In this document: positions 44,183 through 51,582 of the stretch, piece after piece
How the letters are laid out: each line of letters begins with the position of its first letter
How positions within the stretch are numbered: position 1 is the first letter of the stretch
Origin: Sulfurimonas sp. HSL-3221
Lineage (GTDB): Bacteria; Campylobacterota; Campylobacteria; Campylobacterales; Sulfurimonadaceae
NCBI RefSeq assembly: GCF_021044585.1
Contig: NZ_CP087998.1
Span: 2,294,001-2,358,000 of the forward strand
DNA: 64,000 nucleotides
Direction of reading: 5' to 3'
Program-made: the position numbers and the translations under genes
The notes under the pieces: generated by a model
The model's input: the letters and a program-made list of their open reading frames with translations, nothing else
Database searches by the model: none
What the model was told of the DNA's origin: nothing

Positions 44183-45901
44183 TCAATCCCCTCCGGGACC
44201 GTTGTGGCAGTCGTAGCAGCTGACCTCGTGGCCGGCGGCGAATGTCTTCGTTCCCCGCTCGGTGCTGAAACTGCGGGCCGAGAAGGTCTTGGAAAGGAAA
44301 CTGCCGCGGTAGTCGCTGCCGTGGCAGACGGTACACTGGGCACGGTTCCTTTCGGCGACGCCTTCATGCGCGCTCACCCAATACTGGCCGACGCTGTGCA
44401 TACCGTGCGGCCCTTCAGCCGTTGTCTTCGGCATCGTGTCATGGCAAGCCGTACATTCGGCGATGGTGCCCTCGTGCCCCTGTACCGCGATGCTCTGAAG
44501 ATTATCCTCCGTATGCGCACTCGGATAGATGGCGTGGGTCGAACCGTGGCAGGCCGAACACTGCATGTCCCCGTGGCCCGCGCTGAAGCGGTAGAGGCTT
44601 ACCCCAGACGCCGGCGTGTTCTGGTTCGTCGCAAAACGGGTATCGAGCGCCGCACGCAGCGTCCCCGTCTGCATATCCGTCACCGCTGTTTCATACCGCT
44701 TCCCATCCTGGTGGCAGGCCTGGCAGTTTGGCTCTTCCAGCCAGCCGTTGCGGCCATGCGTTCCGACGGCGCTCATGCTGCCATGACAGCTCTGGCACTG
44801 AATGTTCGCCTGTTTGCCCATCGCACCGCGCAGACACTTCGTCGCCGCCCCCGGGTGGCAGCGGTAGCAGGCGTCCCGGTTCGTCGAGCTGTTCAGGCTC
44901 AACCCGTTCACCGGATCTTTGACCTCGGCATGCAGGGAGTGCAGCGCCTCGGTCAGCGGTTTCGTCCCGCTCACACCCGCCGTCCCCAGCGCGTTGGTGC
45001 TGTGGCAGGTGGCGCAGAGCACTGGGTTGTTGTTCTGCGCCGTCGCCTCCAGGCCGGCACTGTCATATCCGTTATAGCCGGCCGCTTGCAGTTCGGACTG
45101 ATGCGCGCTGACTGCCGTCGGATGCTCCTGGTCGTGCAGCCGCAGAATATTCCATTTGTAATCTTTCTCCGGGTCGGCGTCGTTGGCCCAGCCTGCATTC
45201 GGCATTGCCGCCGTATAACCGCTTGTCGAACCGTGGCAGGCGCGGCAGTCCATCTCGTCGCTGACCGGCAGCACGACCTTGGTCGTCGCCAACACGTTCC
45301 CCGACGCATCCTTCGCCGTCACATCCACCATCGGATAGTAGTTCTTGCTCCCGTCGTCGTTATAGGGGGTAATAGGGAGGCCCGTCGCCTCCCACCACTG
45401 CTCCGCCGCGTTATAACTCAGTGTATGTCCGGTCAATTCAGGGGTATGATTGCCCGTTACTCCCGTGTCCGGTGCGGGTGTCGCGTTGAAAAGTGCTCCC
45501 ACATAATCCCAGAAGTTCGTCTTCAGGTCATTACTGTCGGTATAGACGCTCGTCGTATTGTACTTCCCGTCCAGCGACGGGGCGGCGGTATAGGTAATCG
45601 TCACCCCGCCTGTCACATGCTTATCGGATGTCCCCGCCCGCTTGATCAGCTGGGCGTTCAGATTGTTATAAGGCGGCAGGATGGAGAAGACGGAAAAATC
45701 CTTTCCGTCCATGCAGTGCATCCCCAGATCGTTCCAGGCCAGTAGCGTGTAATCGGCCACCGTACCGTTCCAGGTCGTTCCTCCTCCGCTGATATCACCG
45801 ACGACCTCACTATCGCCCTCGGTTGTCGCCATCTGGCATCCTCCCAGCCAAACGGCTGCGATAACTACACTCGCTGTCTTCCGCCAAAGTTGCGTTTCCA
45901 T
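44183..45901 (-). CDS. Nine-heme c-type cytochrome lipoprotein, paralogue 3
   Basis: The 572-residue product has the lipobox VWLGGC and the nine motifs CRACH, CATCH, CYRCH, CQSCH, CQACH, CSACH, CTACH, CTVCH and CYDCH. Its middle section (around CQSCH to CSACH) is nearly identical to paralogue 1, whereas its C-terminal end follows paralogue 2, so it looks like a mosaic. The ATG at 45901 has GAGGAG with 6-nt spacing; the first ATG at 45907 would touch the ribosome site. It lies divergent from the response-regulator gene. Confidence 0.9.
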   Translation of the reverse strand: METQLWRKTASVVIAAVWLGGCQMATTEGDSEVVGDISGGGTTWNGTVADYTLLAWNDLGMHCMDGKDFSVFSILPPYNNLNAQLIKRAGTSDKHVTGGVTITYTAAPSLDGKYNTTSVYTDSNDLKTNFWDYVGALFNATPAPDTGVTGNHTPELTGHTLSYNAAEQWWEATGLPITPYNDDGSKNYYPMVDVTAKDASGNVLATTKVVLPVSDEMDCRACHGSTSGYTAAMPNAGWANDADPEKDYKWNILRLHDQEHPTAVSAHQSELQAAGYNGYDSAGLEATAQNNNPVLCATCHSTNALGTAGVSGTKPLTEALHSLHAEVKDPVNGLSLNSSTNRDACYRCHPGAATKCLRGAMGKQANIQCQSCHGSMSAVGTHGRNGWLEEPNCQACHQDGKRYETAVTDMQTGTLRAALDTRFATNQNTPASGVSLYRFSAGHGDMQCSACHGSTHAIYPSAHTEDNLQSIAVQGHEGTIAECTACHDTMPKTTAEGPHGMHSVGQYWVSAHEGVAERNRAQCTVCHGSDYRGSFLSKTFSARSFSTERGTKTFAAGHEVSCYDCHNGPGGD

Positions 45902-45954
45902 CTTCATCTCCTCTCATCACTGGGGGAAGCCCCCCGACATTTTTCTCCACTGCC

Positions 45955-45960
45955 AGTATG
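45955..45960 (-). promoter_or_regulatory. -10 element of cytochrome 3
   Basis: CATACT on the minus strand, exactly 10 nt beyond the box. It is a weaker match than the other two, which fits dependence on an activator. Confidence 0.5.
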
Positions 45961-45970
45961 GAACAACTGT

Positions 45971-45987
45971 ATGAAGATTTGATGAAG
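45971..45987 (-). promoter_or_regulatory. PhoB-like box between cytochrome 3 and the response regulator
   Basis: In the cytochrome 3 direction it reads CTTCAT-CAAAT-CTTCAT, the perfect 11-nt direct repeat. It lies between two divergent genes, so it could also affect the response regulator's own promoter. Confidence 0.72.
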
Positions 45988-46003
45988 GGTTACCAACCCC
46001 TTG

Positions 46004-46009
46004 TATAAT
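46004..46009 (+). promoter_or_regulatory. -10 element of the response-regulator gene
   Basis: TATAAT, 27 nt before the GTG start. It lies 16 nt from the box at 45971-45987, so the box could also influence this promoter. Confidence 0.6.
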
Positions 46010-46036
46010 ACGGATAAATACAAAGAAGGAGGCAAA

Positions 46037-46699
46037 GTGGATATCTTGATTGTCGAAGACGAACCCGTTGTGGCCCGGCAGCTTGAGGAGACCCTGCACC
46101 AAGAGGCGTACAAAACCGTTGCCGCCGGCAGCGTCGCCGCAGCCAAACACGCCATGCAGGAGCAGAACTTCGACCTTATCCTTCTGGACTGGAACCTCCC
46201 CGACGGCGACGGCATCACACTGCTGCACGACTGGCGGTCGCAGAAAATCTGCATTCCCGTCCTCGTCCTTTCAGCCAATATCACCGTCGATGACCGGGTG
46301 CATGCCCTCAATGCCGGCGCCGACGACTACCTGTGCAAACCCCACTCGAGCATCGAACTGCTTGCACGTGTCCGCGCCCTGCTGCGCCGGGACGCCCCGC
46401 TCAAAAGCTCCAAGCTGAGTGCCGAGGATGTCATCGTCGATATTATTGCAAGGGAGGTGGGCGTCGCCGGTGCTCCTGTCAAACTCAGTCTGGCCGAGTT
46501 CGACCTGCTGACGCTGCTGATGCAGCACCAGGGCATCGTCCTGACGCGCTTCCAGCTCAACGAACACATCAGCAAGGATTTCGACCGGATCTCGGTCAGC
46601 AACCTGATCGATGTCCACATCCGAAATATCCGCAAAAAGCTTGACCGCCCGGAACTGATCCAGACCGTCCGCGGCGTCGGCTATACCATTAAAACATAA
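46037..46699 (+). CDS. OmpR/PhoB-family response regulator
   Basis: The 220-residue protein has a receiver domain with DILIVEDEP, phospho-accepting Asp51 (LLDWNLPDG) and KP near residue 101, then a winged-helix DNA-binding domain (about 125-220: LSLAEFDLLTLLMQHQGIVLTR, SVSNLIDVHIRNIRKKL, TVRGVGYTIKT). OmpR-class proteins bind 11-nt direct repeats like those found upstream of the cytochromes. The GTG start at 46037 has AAGGAGG; the TTG at 46001 is inside the promoter. The partner kinase is at 46892-48928, convergent. Confidence 0.9.
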   Translation: MDILIVEDEPVVARQLEETLHQEAYKTVAAGSVAAAKHAMQEQNFDLILLDWNLPDGDGITLLHDWRSQKICIPVLVLSANITVDDRVHALNAGADDYLCKPHSSIELLARVRALLRRDAPLKSSKLSAEDVIVDIIAREVGVAGAPVKLSLAEFDLLTLLMQHQGIVLTRFQLNEHISKDFDRISVSNLIDVHIRNIRKKLDRPELIQTVRGVGYTIKT

Positions 46700-46705
46700 C
46701 GGCAT

Positions 46706-46720
46706 CCGGGCAAAGCCCGG
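46706..46720 (+). terminator. Short GC hairpin after the response regulator
   Basis: CCGGGC-AAA-GCCCGG forms a 6-bp stem 7 nt past the stop. There is no T run, so it may only stabilise the 3' end. Confidence 0.35.
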
Positions 46721-46810
46721 CTCCCTACGCTAACGCTGTGTTCCCCTCGGTGGTGGGCCCACACTCCAAGAGCACTTCTGTCAGGGCGTGCGCAGATGAA
46801 CCGCGCTGTT
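46720..46810. repeat. Intergenic dispersed repeat, copy B
   Basis: This spacer repeats, in the same order, two blocks seen at 26690-26790 (CTACGCTaACGCTGTGT at 46725 and GCGCAGATgAACCGCGCTG at 46790). It has no coding frame. The remaining 46811-46891 shows nothing I recognise. Confidence 0.55.
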
Positions 46811-46891
46811 TCCATGACAATGCGGTATCCGGGCAAAACAAGGGTACCGTTCGCATAGCGATGTTTCCCGAAAACAGCCGAAAATCGTACG

Positions 46892-48928
46892 CTACAGCGT
46901 CGTCAAACAGAGCCGCGCCGTACTTCCCATACCCACTCCGTCGCTGGAGAGCGTCAGTTCCGCACCGATATGCTGGGCATAGCGCCGGCTCAGGGCCAGT
47001 CCCAGGCCGCTGCCGCCGCGTACCCGATCCGTCTCCTCCGACTGTACAAAAGGTTCAAAGACATGCTTCAGCGTCTCGGCCGTCATCCCCCGTCCGGTGT
47101 CCTGTACCCGGAGGCAGAGGACCGACTCCGTCGTATCGAACCGGCAAGAGACGCTGCCGCTGTCGGTGAATTTCACGGCATTGGAGAGCAGATTGAGGAT
47201 GATCTGCCGCAGGAAACGGCGGTCGGCGACCACGGTCGCGTCCGGCACGGACGCCGGCAGCAGGAGTGCCACCCCTTTTTGCTCCGCCAGGGGGGCGAGC
47301 AGTGTGCCCACCTCATCGAACATCTCGCCGATCTCCGCCGTCTGGAGGGTTTCGAGCTCCGGCTCGTACTTTCCGGCATCCAGCCGCGCCAGGTCCAGCA
47401 GATCGTTTACCATCCCCAGCAGCTGCTGGGCGGCATGCTCAATCCCCCCGATGCGTTCAAGCGCGCCCGCTTCCAGTTTTCCGTAGCCGACCAGGAACTG
47501 GGTCTGGGACAAGATGGCATGCAGCGGAGTCCGCAGGTCGTGGGAGAGATGGGAGATGAACGCCGTTTTCGCCGCCGAGTCTCGGCGCAACCGGTTATAG
47601 GCGCGGATCTGCCCGATCCGTGCCGCGATCATCGAAGCGACGGCACGGAAAAACGCCTGCTCCTCCTCCGCCAACCCTTCGGGCAGGATAAGCGAACCGT
47701 AGTATTTGAGCGTTTCATGCTCGAAGTCGTACACAAAGAGCGTCGGCATCGCTTTTGCCGCCCCGGCACGGGCGAACCGCACATTGTACTCGGGGGCAAG
47801 CATTTTCAGTTCGGAGAGGGCCGTTTTCAGGCAGGCGCTCTCCTCTTCAGTCTCCATCAGGCGGTGGAAAAGGGCGATCATCTGCGTCAGACGCTGCAGA
47901 CGGAAAACGTTCTCCCGTTCCAGCGCTTCGAAGGCGCGGCGGATATCCTCCGCCATCGCGTTGAACGCCTGCGCCAGCTGCCCGATCTCATCCGTGCGGC
48001 CGCTGTCGACCGGGAGACTGTACTGGCGGGTCCGCACCATATCCGATGCCTGGCGCTGCAGCGCCCCGAGCGGTGCGACGATACGGCGGGAGAACCAGAA
48101 AGCCGCCGCGGCGATCACCCCGACGCCGAAGATCAGCATCAGGCTCAATAGACGGTTCAGGTCACCGATCAGCGAGCGCTGAAGCGCCCGGTCCAGGTGG
48201 TAGACCACGTACCAGCCCGCCAATTGCGGCGCCAGCGAGCGGTAGAGCCAAAGTGTGCGCTTCTTCTCCACCACGCCCTTGAGCCCTTCCGCCTTGAAGG
48301 GGGGCATCGTCCCCCCGATGGTGCTGCCTGTTTCCGTATTGATAAAGAAGCTCGATGCCGGGGCGCCCTCAAGATTGAAACGCTGCAGGTTCGCGGTTTT
48401 GTACTCCATCACCAGGTAGCCGATCACCCGCTCCGCCCCCAAAGCCGCGTGCACCGGGACCTCCAGCAGCAGAAGTCCGTCATCCGCCTGGACGGGTGCA
48501 CTCTGTCCCACGGCACGCTCGAAGGCGCGATAGCGGGCGTAGGGCTTCCCCGTCAGCGCCACATCGGTCGCGGCGACAACACGGCCGTTGAGCCCCAGCG
48601 CCAACAGAGTGATGTCCAGATCATATACCCCCTTGTAACGCTCCAGCAGGGATGCCACCCGTCGGTCGAGGTCGCTGATCAGCAGGTCGTCCATCACGAC
48701 CGAACCGGCCAGAAAGTGCAACTCCCGGTAGAGCTGCTCGATATGATGCTCGACATCCGAGACGACCTGCGCCATTCTCCCCTGATGCTCATCGTAGAAA
48801 TGCTCCGTATAGAGCTTCTCCTCACTCACGAGCGTATAGGCGAGGATCGCCGCATACGGCACCACGCCGATCAGAAAGATCAGCAGCAGCAGCTTCGCAG
48901 CCATATGCCGCCGGATCCAGCCGATCAC
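46892..48928 (-). CDS. Sensor histidine kinase
   Basis: The 678-residue protein has two membrane helices (about 12-32 and 258-281) around a periplasmic sensor of about 225 residues, a HAMP linker (about 282-335), a coiled coil and GAF-like segment (about 350-450), a HisKA domain with LSHDLRTPLHAI (His463), and an ATPase with LLSNAVKFTDSG and GSGLGLALSRRYA. It has no receiver. It is coupled by 4 nt to the PstS-like gene upstream, which suggests that the periplasmic protein feeds it a signal. It probably phosphorylates the OmpR-type regulator at 46037-46699; they are convergent neighbours. Confidence 0.88.
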   Translation of the reverse strand: MIGWIRRHMAAKLLLLIFLIGVVPYAAILAYTLVSEEKLYTEHFYDEHQGRMAQVVSDVEHHIEQLYRELHFLAGSVVMDDLLISDLDRRVASLLERYKGVYDLDITLLALGLNGRVVAATDVALTGKPYARYRAFERAVGQSAPVQADDGLLLLEVPVHAALGAERVIGYLVMEYKTANLQRFNLEGAPASSFFINTETGSTIGGTMPPFKAEGLKGVVEKKRTLWLYRSLAPQLAGWYVVYHLDRALQRSLIGDLNRLLSLMLIFGVGVIAAAAFWFSRRIVAPLGALQRQASDMVRTRQYSLPVDSGRTDEIGQLAQAFNAMAEDIRRAFEALERENVFRLQRLTQMIALFHRLMETEEESACLKTALSELKMLAPEYNVRFARAGAAKAMPTLFVYDFEHETLKYYGSLILPEGLAEEEQAFFRAVASMIAARIGQIRAYNRLRRDSAAKTAFISHLSHDLRTPLHAILSQTQFLVGYGKLEAGALERIGGIEHAAQQLLGMVNDLLDLARLDAGKYEPELETLQTAEIGEMFDEVGTLLAPLAEQKGVALLLPASVPDATVVADRRFLRQIILNLLSNAVKFTDSGSVSCRFDTTESVLCLRVQDTGRGMTAETLKHVFEPFVQSEETDRVRGGSGLGLALSRRYAQHIGAELTLSSDGVGMGSTARLCLTTL

Positions 48929-49344
48929 TGCGATGTCCCCGCTTCATAATGCAGTACGGTGACATTCGCATCCACCGCCATGGCGTAGGGGATGTAGCCC
49001 ACGGCGCCCTCCACCTGCTGTACGTAGGCCAGGACCGCTTCGGCGGAACCCACGACCTTCGGCGGCCGCTGACCGAGGTAGTGGCGCCGGATCCACCACT
49101 CCCGCAGCGCCGCACGGGAAAGCTTCAGTGTCTCCCCTTCGAACTGTTGGCGCAGCGGATCCTCCGCCCCCAGCTGCAGCGGGAAAAGCCGTACGTCTCT
49201 GACGTAACGAATTTTACCGAGGTAGACATCCCGTATCTGTGCCGCGCTCAACGAATCAAGGGGGGAATCGGCACGGATAACCAGGGCCCACTCCTCGGCG
49301 TTAAGCGCTAGGGAGAGGAGCAGCATCAGTACCGGTTTCACCAT
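48925..49344 (-). CDS. PstS-like periplasmic substrate-binding protein, short form
   Basis: The 139-residue protein has a signal peptide (MVKPVLMLLLSLALNAEE) and a short type-2 periplasmic-binding fold: SAAQIRDVYLGKIRYVRDVRLFPLQ, then FEGETLKLSRAALREWWIRRHYLGQRPPKVVGSAEAVLAYVQQVEGAVGYI. This pattern matches PstS/phosphate-binding proteins but is half the length of a transport protein and has no ABC partners nearby. It is coupled to the kinase and to the porin. A sensory adaptor for an oxyanion is likely, by inference. ATG 49344 has AGGA upstream at 8 nt. Confidence 0.78.
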   Translation of the reverse strand: MVKPVLMLLLSLALNAEEWALVIRADSPLDSLSAAQIRDVYLGKIRYVRDVRLFPLQLGAEDPLRQQFEGETLKLSRAALREWWIRRHYLGQRPPKVVGSAEAVLAYVQQVEGAVGYIPYAMAVDANVTVLHYEAGTSQ

Positions 49345-49354
49345 CGTACGCATC

Positions 49355-50365
49355 CTAGAAGAGCATCGAGAACGACACAATCATGACGTCCTCGTTCTCC
49401 CGGGTATGAAACTGGTACTCCCCTTTGAACGCCACGGGGAAAAGCGGACGGTAGGTATACCCCACAACAGTGACCATGTCGTCGGAATTGGCGATATAGT
49501 CCGTTGTGTACTCCAGACGCAGTACCGCGTAATGGTGTTCGCGGATCTGCCGGGTTCCCTGGAGATACCCACCCGCATTGCTGCGCGTATTGTCATCGTT
49601 GCGCCGGTAGCCGGCTTCGGCCATGATCCTGGTCAGCGCCGTACGGTACTGGCCCGATACATACAGGTAGCCCCACGCCTCCTCTTCGACCCGTTCCTCG
49701 TAACGCCCGGCGTTTACACCGCACGACCAGGCCCCCCGTTCGCCGATGACACCGATCCCGCTCTGGCGCTCGATATCGAAGTTGTTATAGAGGTTGTCGC
49801 CGTTAAACGCCGCGTCCAGGTCCTTCGTGACCTGCATCAGGACATTGACGCTGACCGCTCCCGCCGTGATCTTGGCATCGATCCCCGTCGTAAAGCGGGG
49901 GAAGATCTTCTCGGTGATGCTGGGACTGGAGGTCGTATCGCGCAGGACATTGATCGGCATCCGGTTCCAGTAGCCGACCGGCGTATTGAACTTCCCGACC
50001 GTCACCTGCAGCCGTTCGGAAGGTTCGTACTGGAGGTAGACGCGCTCCGTATGGGGGGTGCCGTCGAAATCGGTCTGGGCATCGTACCCGTAGCGCCTCC
50101 GGTACAGATCGCCCCACTCGATCTCCGCCAGGCCGCTCCACGCTCCCTTTGTACCGTACAACATGACGGCCAGATCATCGAGACTGATCTCGCTTGATCC
50201 TTTGAAGTTGTTCCAGTAGGCCAGGGAGGAGTACCCGCCGAGATAGAGCGGCGTTTTGCCGACCTGTACCCCTTCGCCGAGACGGTATTCGTCCGCTGCC
50301 GCCCCCGACAGTGTCATTAATGCCAGAAGCCCCGCGGTCCAAACCCGTCTCATCATCTTCATCAT
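49355..50365 (-). CDS. Outer-membrane porin-like protein
   Basis: The 336-residue protein has a signal peptide (cut near AAA-DEY), alternating aromatic beta strands and a C-terminal Phe (VSFSMLF), fitting an outer-membrane barrel of about 16 strands. Segments like QVTVGKFNTPVGYWNRMPINVLRD resemble OprO/P- or DcaP-like anion porins but I do not assign one. It heads the unit porin-PstS-like-kinase. A TATAAT stands only 5 nt before the start, which would give an almost leaderless message. Confidence 0.75.
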   Translation of the reverse strand: MMKMMRRVWTAGLLALMTLSGAAADEYRLGEGVQVGKTPLYLGGYSSLAYWNNFKGSSEISLDDLAVMLYGTKGAWSGLAEIEWGDLYRRRYGYDAQTDFDGTPHTERVYLQYEPSERLQVTVGKFNTPVGYWNRMPINVLRDTTSSPSITEKIFPRFTTGIDAKITAGAVSVNVLMQVTKDLDAAFNGDNLYNNFDIERQSGIGVIGERGAWSCGVNAGRYEERVEEEAWGYLYVSGQYRTALTRIMAEAGYRRNDDNTRSNAGGYLQGTRQIREHHYAVLRLEYTTDYIANSDDMVTVVGYTYRPLFPVAFKGEYQFHTRENEDVMIVSFSMLF

Positions 50366-50373
50366 GCCCCATT

Positions 50374-50416
50374 ATACAATGACTCCTCCCAACAACGGTG
50401 GCTTTGGGCTATAATG
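50374..50416. promoter_or_regulatory. Divergent -10 elements close to both start codons
   Basis: On the minus strand TATAAT stands 5 nt before the porin ATG at 50365. On the plus strand TATAAT at 50411-50416 stands 5 nt before the ATG at 50422. Each would start transcription at or next to the start codon. No clear Shine-Dalgarno site is seen for either. Confidence 0.45.
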
Positions 50417-50421
50417 TCGGT

Positions 50422-51276
50422 ATGAATAGTCCCCTCACCCCTACCCTTGATTTCGGCCGTGTCAACAGACTCCGGATCGACCGTTTCGCCGTGCCGGGCG
50501 TCTACCTGATGGCCGAGGACGGCAGCGACGTCCTGCTGCCCAACCAGTACGTGACCGATGAGATGGCCATAGACGATCTTCTCGAGGTCTTCGTCTATAC
50601 CGACTCCGAGGACCGCCCCGTCGCGACCACCGACCGGCCGACGGCGATGCGCGACGAGTTCGGCTTTTTCACCGTCGTCGACGTCGCCAAATTCGGCGCC
50701 TTTGTCGACTGGGGACTTCCCAAGGACCTGCTGGTACCGAAAAACCGGCAGAAAACGCCCTTCAAAGTCGGGGAAAAGCGCTTTTTGCGGGTCGTCAAAG
50801 ATGAGCAGTCCGAACGCCTGGTCGGGGTGGAGCGCATCAGCAAATACCTTTCGCATTCGCCCCACGGGTACCACCCCAACAAAGAGGTAAAGCTCCTCTT
50901 TATCGCCAAAACGCCCATGGGCTTCAAGGTGATCGTCGACGACGCCTTCGAGGGCCTGGTCTTCGACAACGAGATCTTCGAACCGGTCGCGGTCGGCGAC
51001 AGCAGAACCGGCTACGTGAAGCAGGTCCGTGCCGACGGCAACTTCGACGTCAGCCTTCAGCCCGTCGGCAAAGCGGCCCGCGCCGACAGCGACCAGGCGA
51101 AGGTCCTCGTCCCCCTCGAAGCGGCGGGCGGCATGCTGCCGTACAACTCAAAAAGCGATGCGGACCTCATCACCAAAACCTTCGGCCTGAGCAAGAAAGC
51201 GTTCAAAAGAGCCCTTGTCCAGCTGCAGGAGAGCGGCGATATCGAGGTCAAAGAGACCGGGATCTACCGCAAATAG
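50422..51276 (+). CDS. CvfB/YitL-family S1-domain RNA-binding protein
   Basis: The 284-residue protein has S1-like domains with GVYLMAEDGSDVLLPNQYV (about 20-60), FFTVVDVAKFGAFVDWGLPKDLLVPKNRQ (about 70-120) and the third near residue 160-215, then a winged-helix end (KTFGLSKKAFKRALVQLQESGDIEVKETGIYRK). CvfB-like proteins bind RNA and affect gene expression. The start at 50422 has TATAAT 5 nt upstream. The downstream 65-aa gene is nearly adjacent. Confidence 0.9.
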   Translation: MNSPLTPTLDFGRVNRLRIDRFAVPGVYLMAEDGSDVLLPNQYVTDEMAIDDLLEVFVYTDSEDRPVATTDRPTAMRDEFGFFTVVDVAKFGAFVDWGLPKDLLVPKNRQKTPFKVGEKRFLRVVKDEQSERLVGVERISKYLSHSPHGYHPNKEVKLLFIAKTPMGFKVIVDDAFEGLVFDNEIFEPVAVGDSRTGYVKQVRADGNFDVSLQPVGKAARADSDQAKVLVPLEAAGGMLPYNSKSDADLITKTFGLSKKAFKRALVQLQESGDIEVKETGIYRK

Positions 51277-51280
51277 CGCG

Positions 51281-51478
51281 ATGGCGAAGAAGAAAGCGGC
51301 CGAGTCCTATGCCGATGCGAAGATCGTGTTCGAACATGAACAGGAGCAGTGGCAGCTGCTGCGGCTCGACCCCAACAGTATGAACGTCGTCCTGCGCGCG
51401 CAAGAAAGCGGCGAAGAGCGCACCCTCCCGTTCGCCCACCTCCCGAAGAGCGTCAAGAAAAAGATCCGCCCCCTTTAA
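51281..51478 (+). CDS. Small conserved-looking protein, unknown function
   Basis: The 65-residue product MAKKKAAESYADAKIVFEHE...KSVKKKIRPL is basic at both ends and acidic in the middle. It lies 5 nt after the CvfB-like gene and ends before a 105-nt gap to the radical SAM gene. The longer frame from 51215 overlaps CvfB. I do not recognise it; coding is supported by codon use and by a start next to the upstream stop. Confidence 0.6.
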   Translation: MAKKKAAESYADAKIVFEHEQEQWQLLRLDPNSMNVVLRAQESGEERTLPFAHLPKSVKKKIRPL

Positions 51479-51582
51479 CAACAACGCTTCCCCCTCTTTT
51501 CGCAAACAGTGTATAATGGAATATAAGTAGTTTCTATTCAGGCGACCCGTTTTCTCACCCGACACCGTTGAAAGGAGAGCAC

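Noticed and set aside
50357-50378. A single CTTCAT followed 10 nt later by TATACA on the plus strand, resembling the cytochrome box
   Set aside because: The CTTCAT comes from the Met/Lys codons of the porin start, the second half is poor (three of six), and the CvfB-like gene has a nearer -10. Likely chance.
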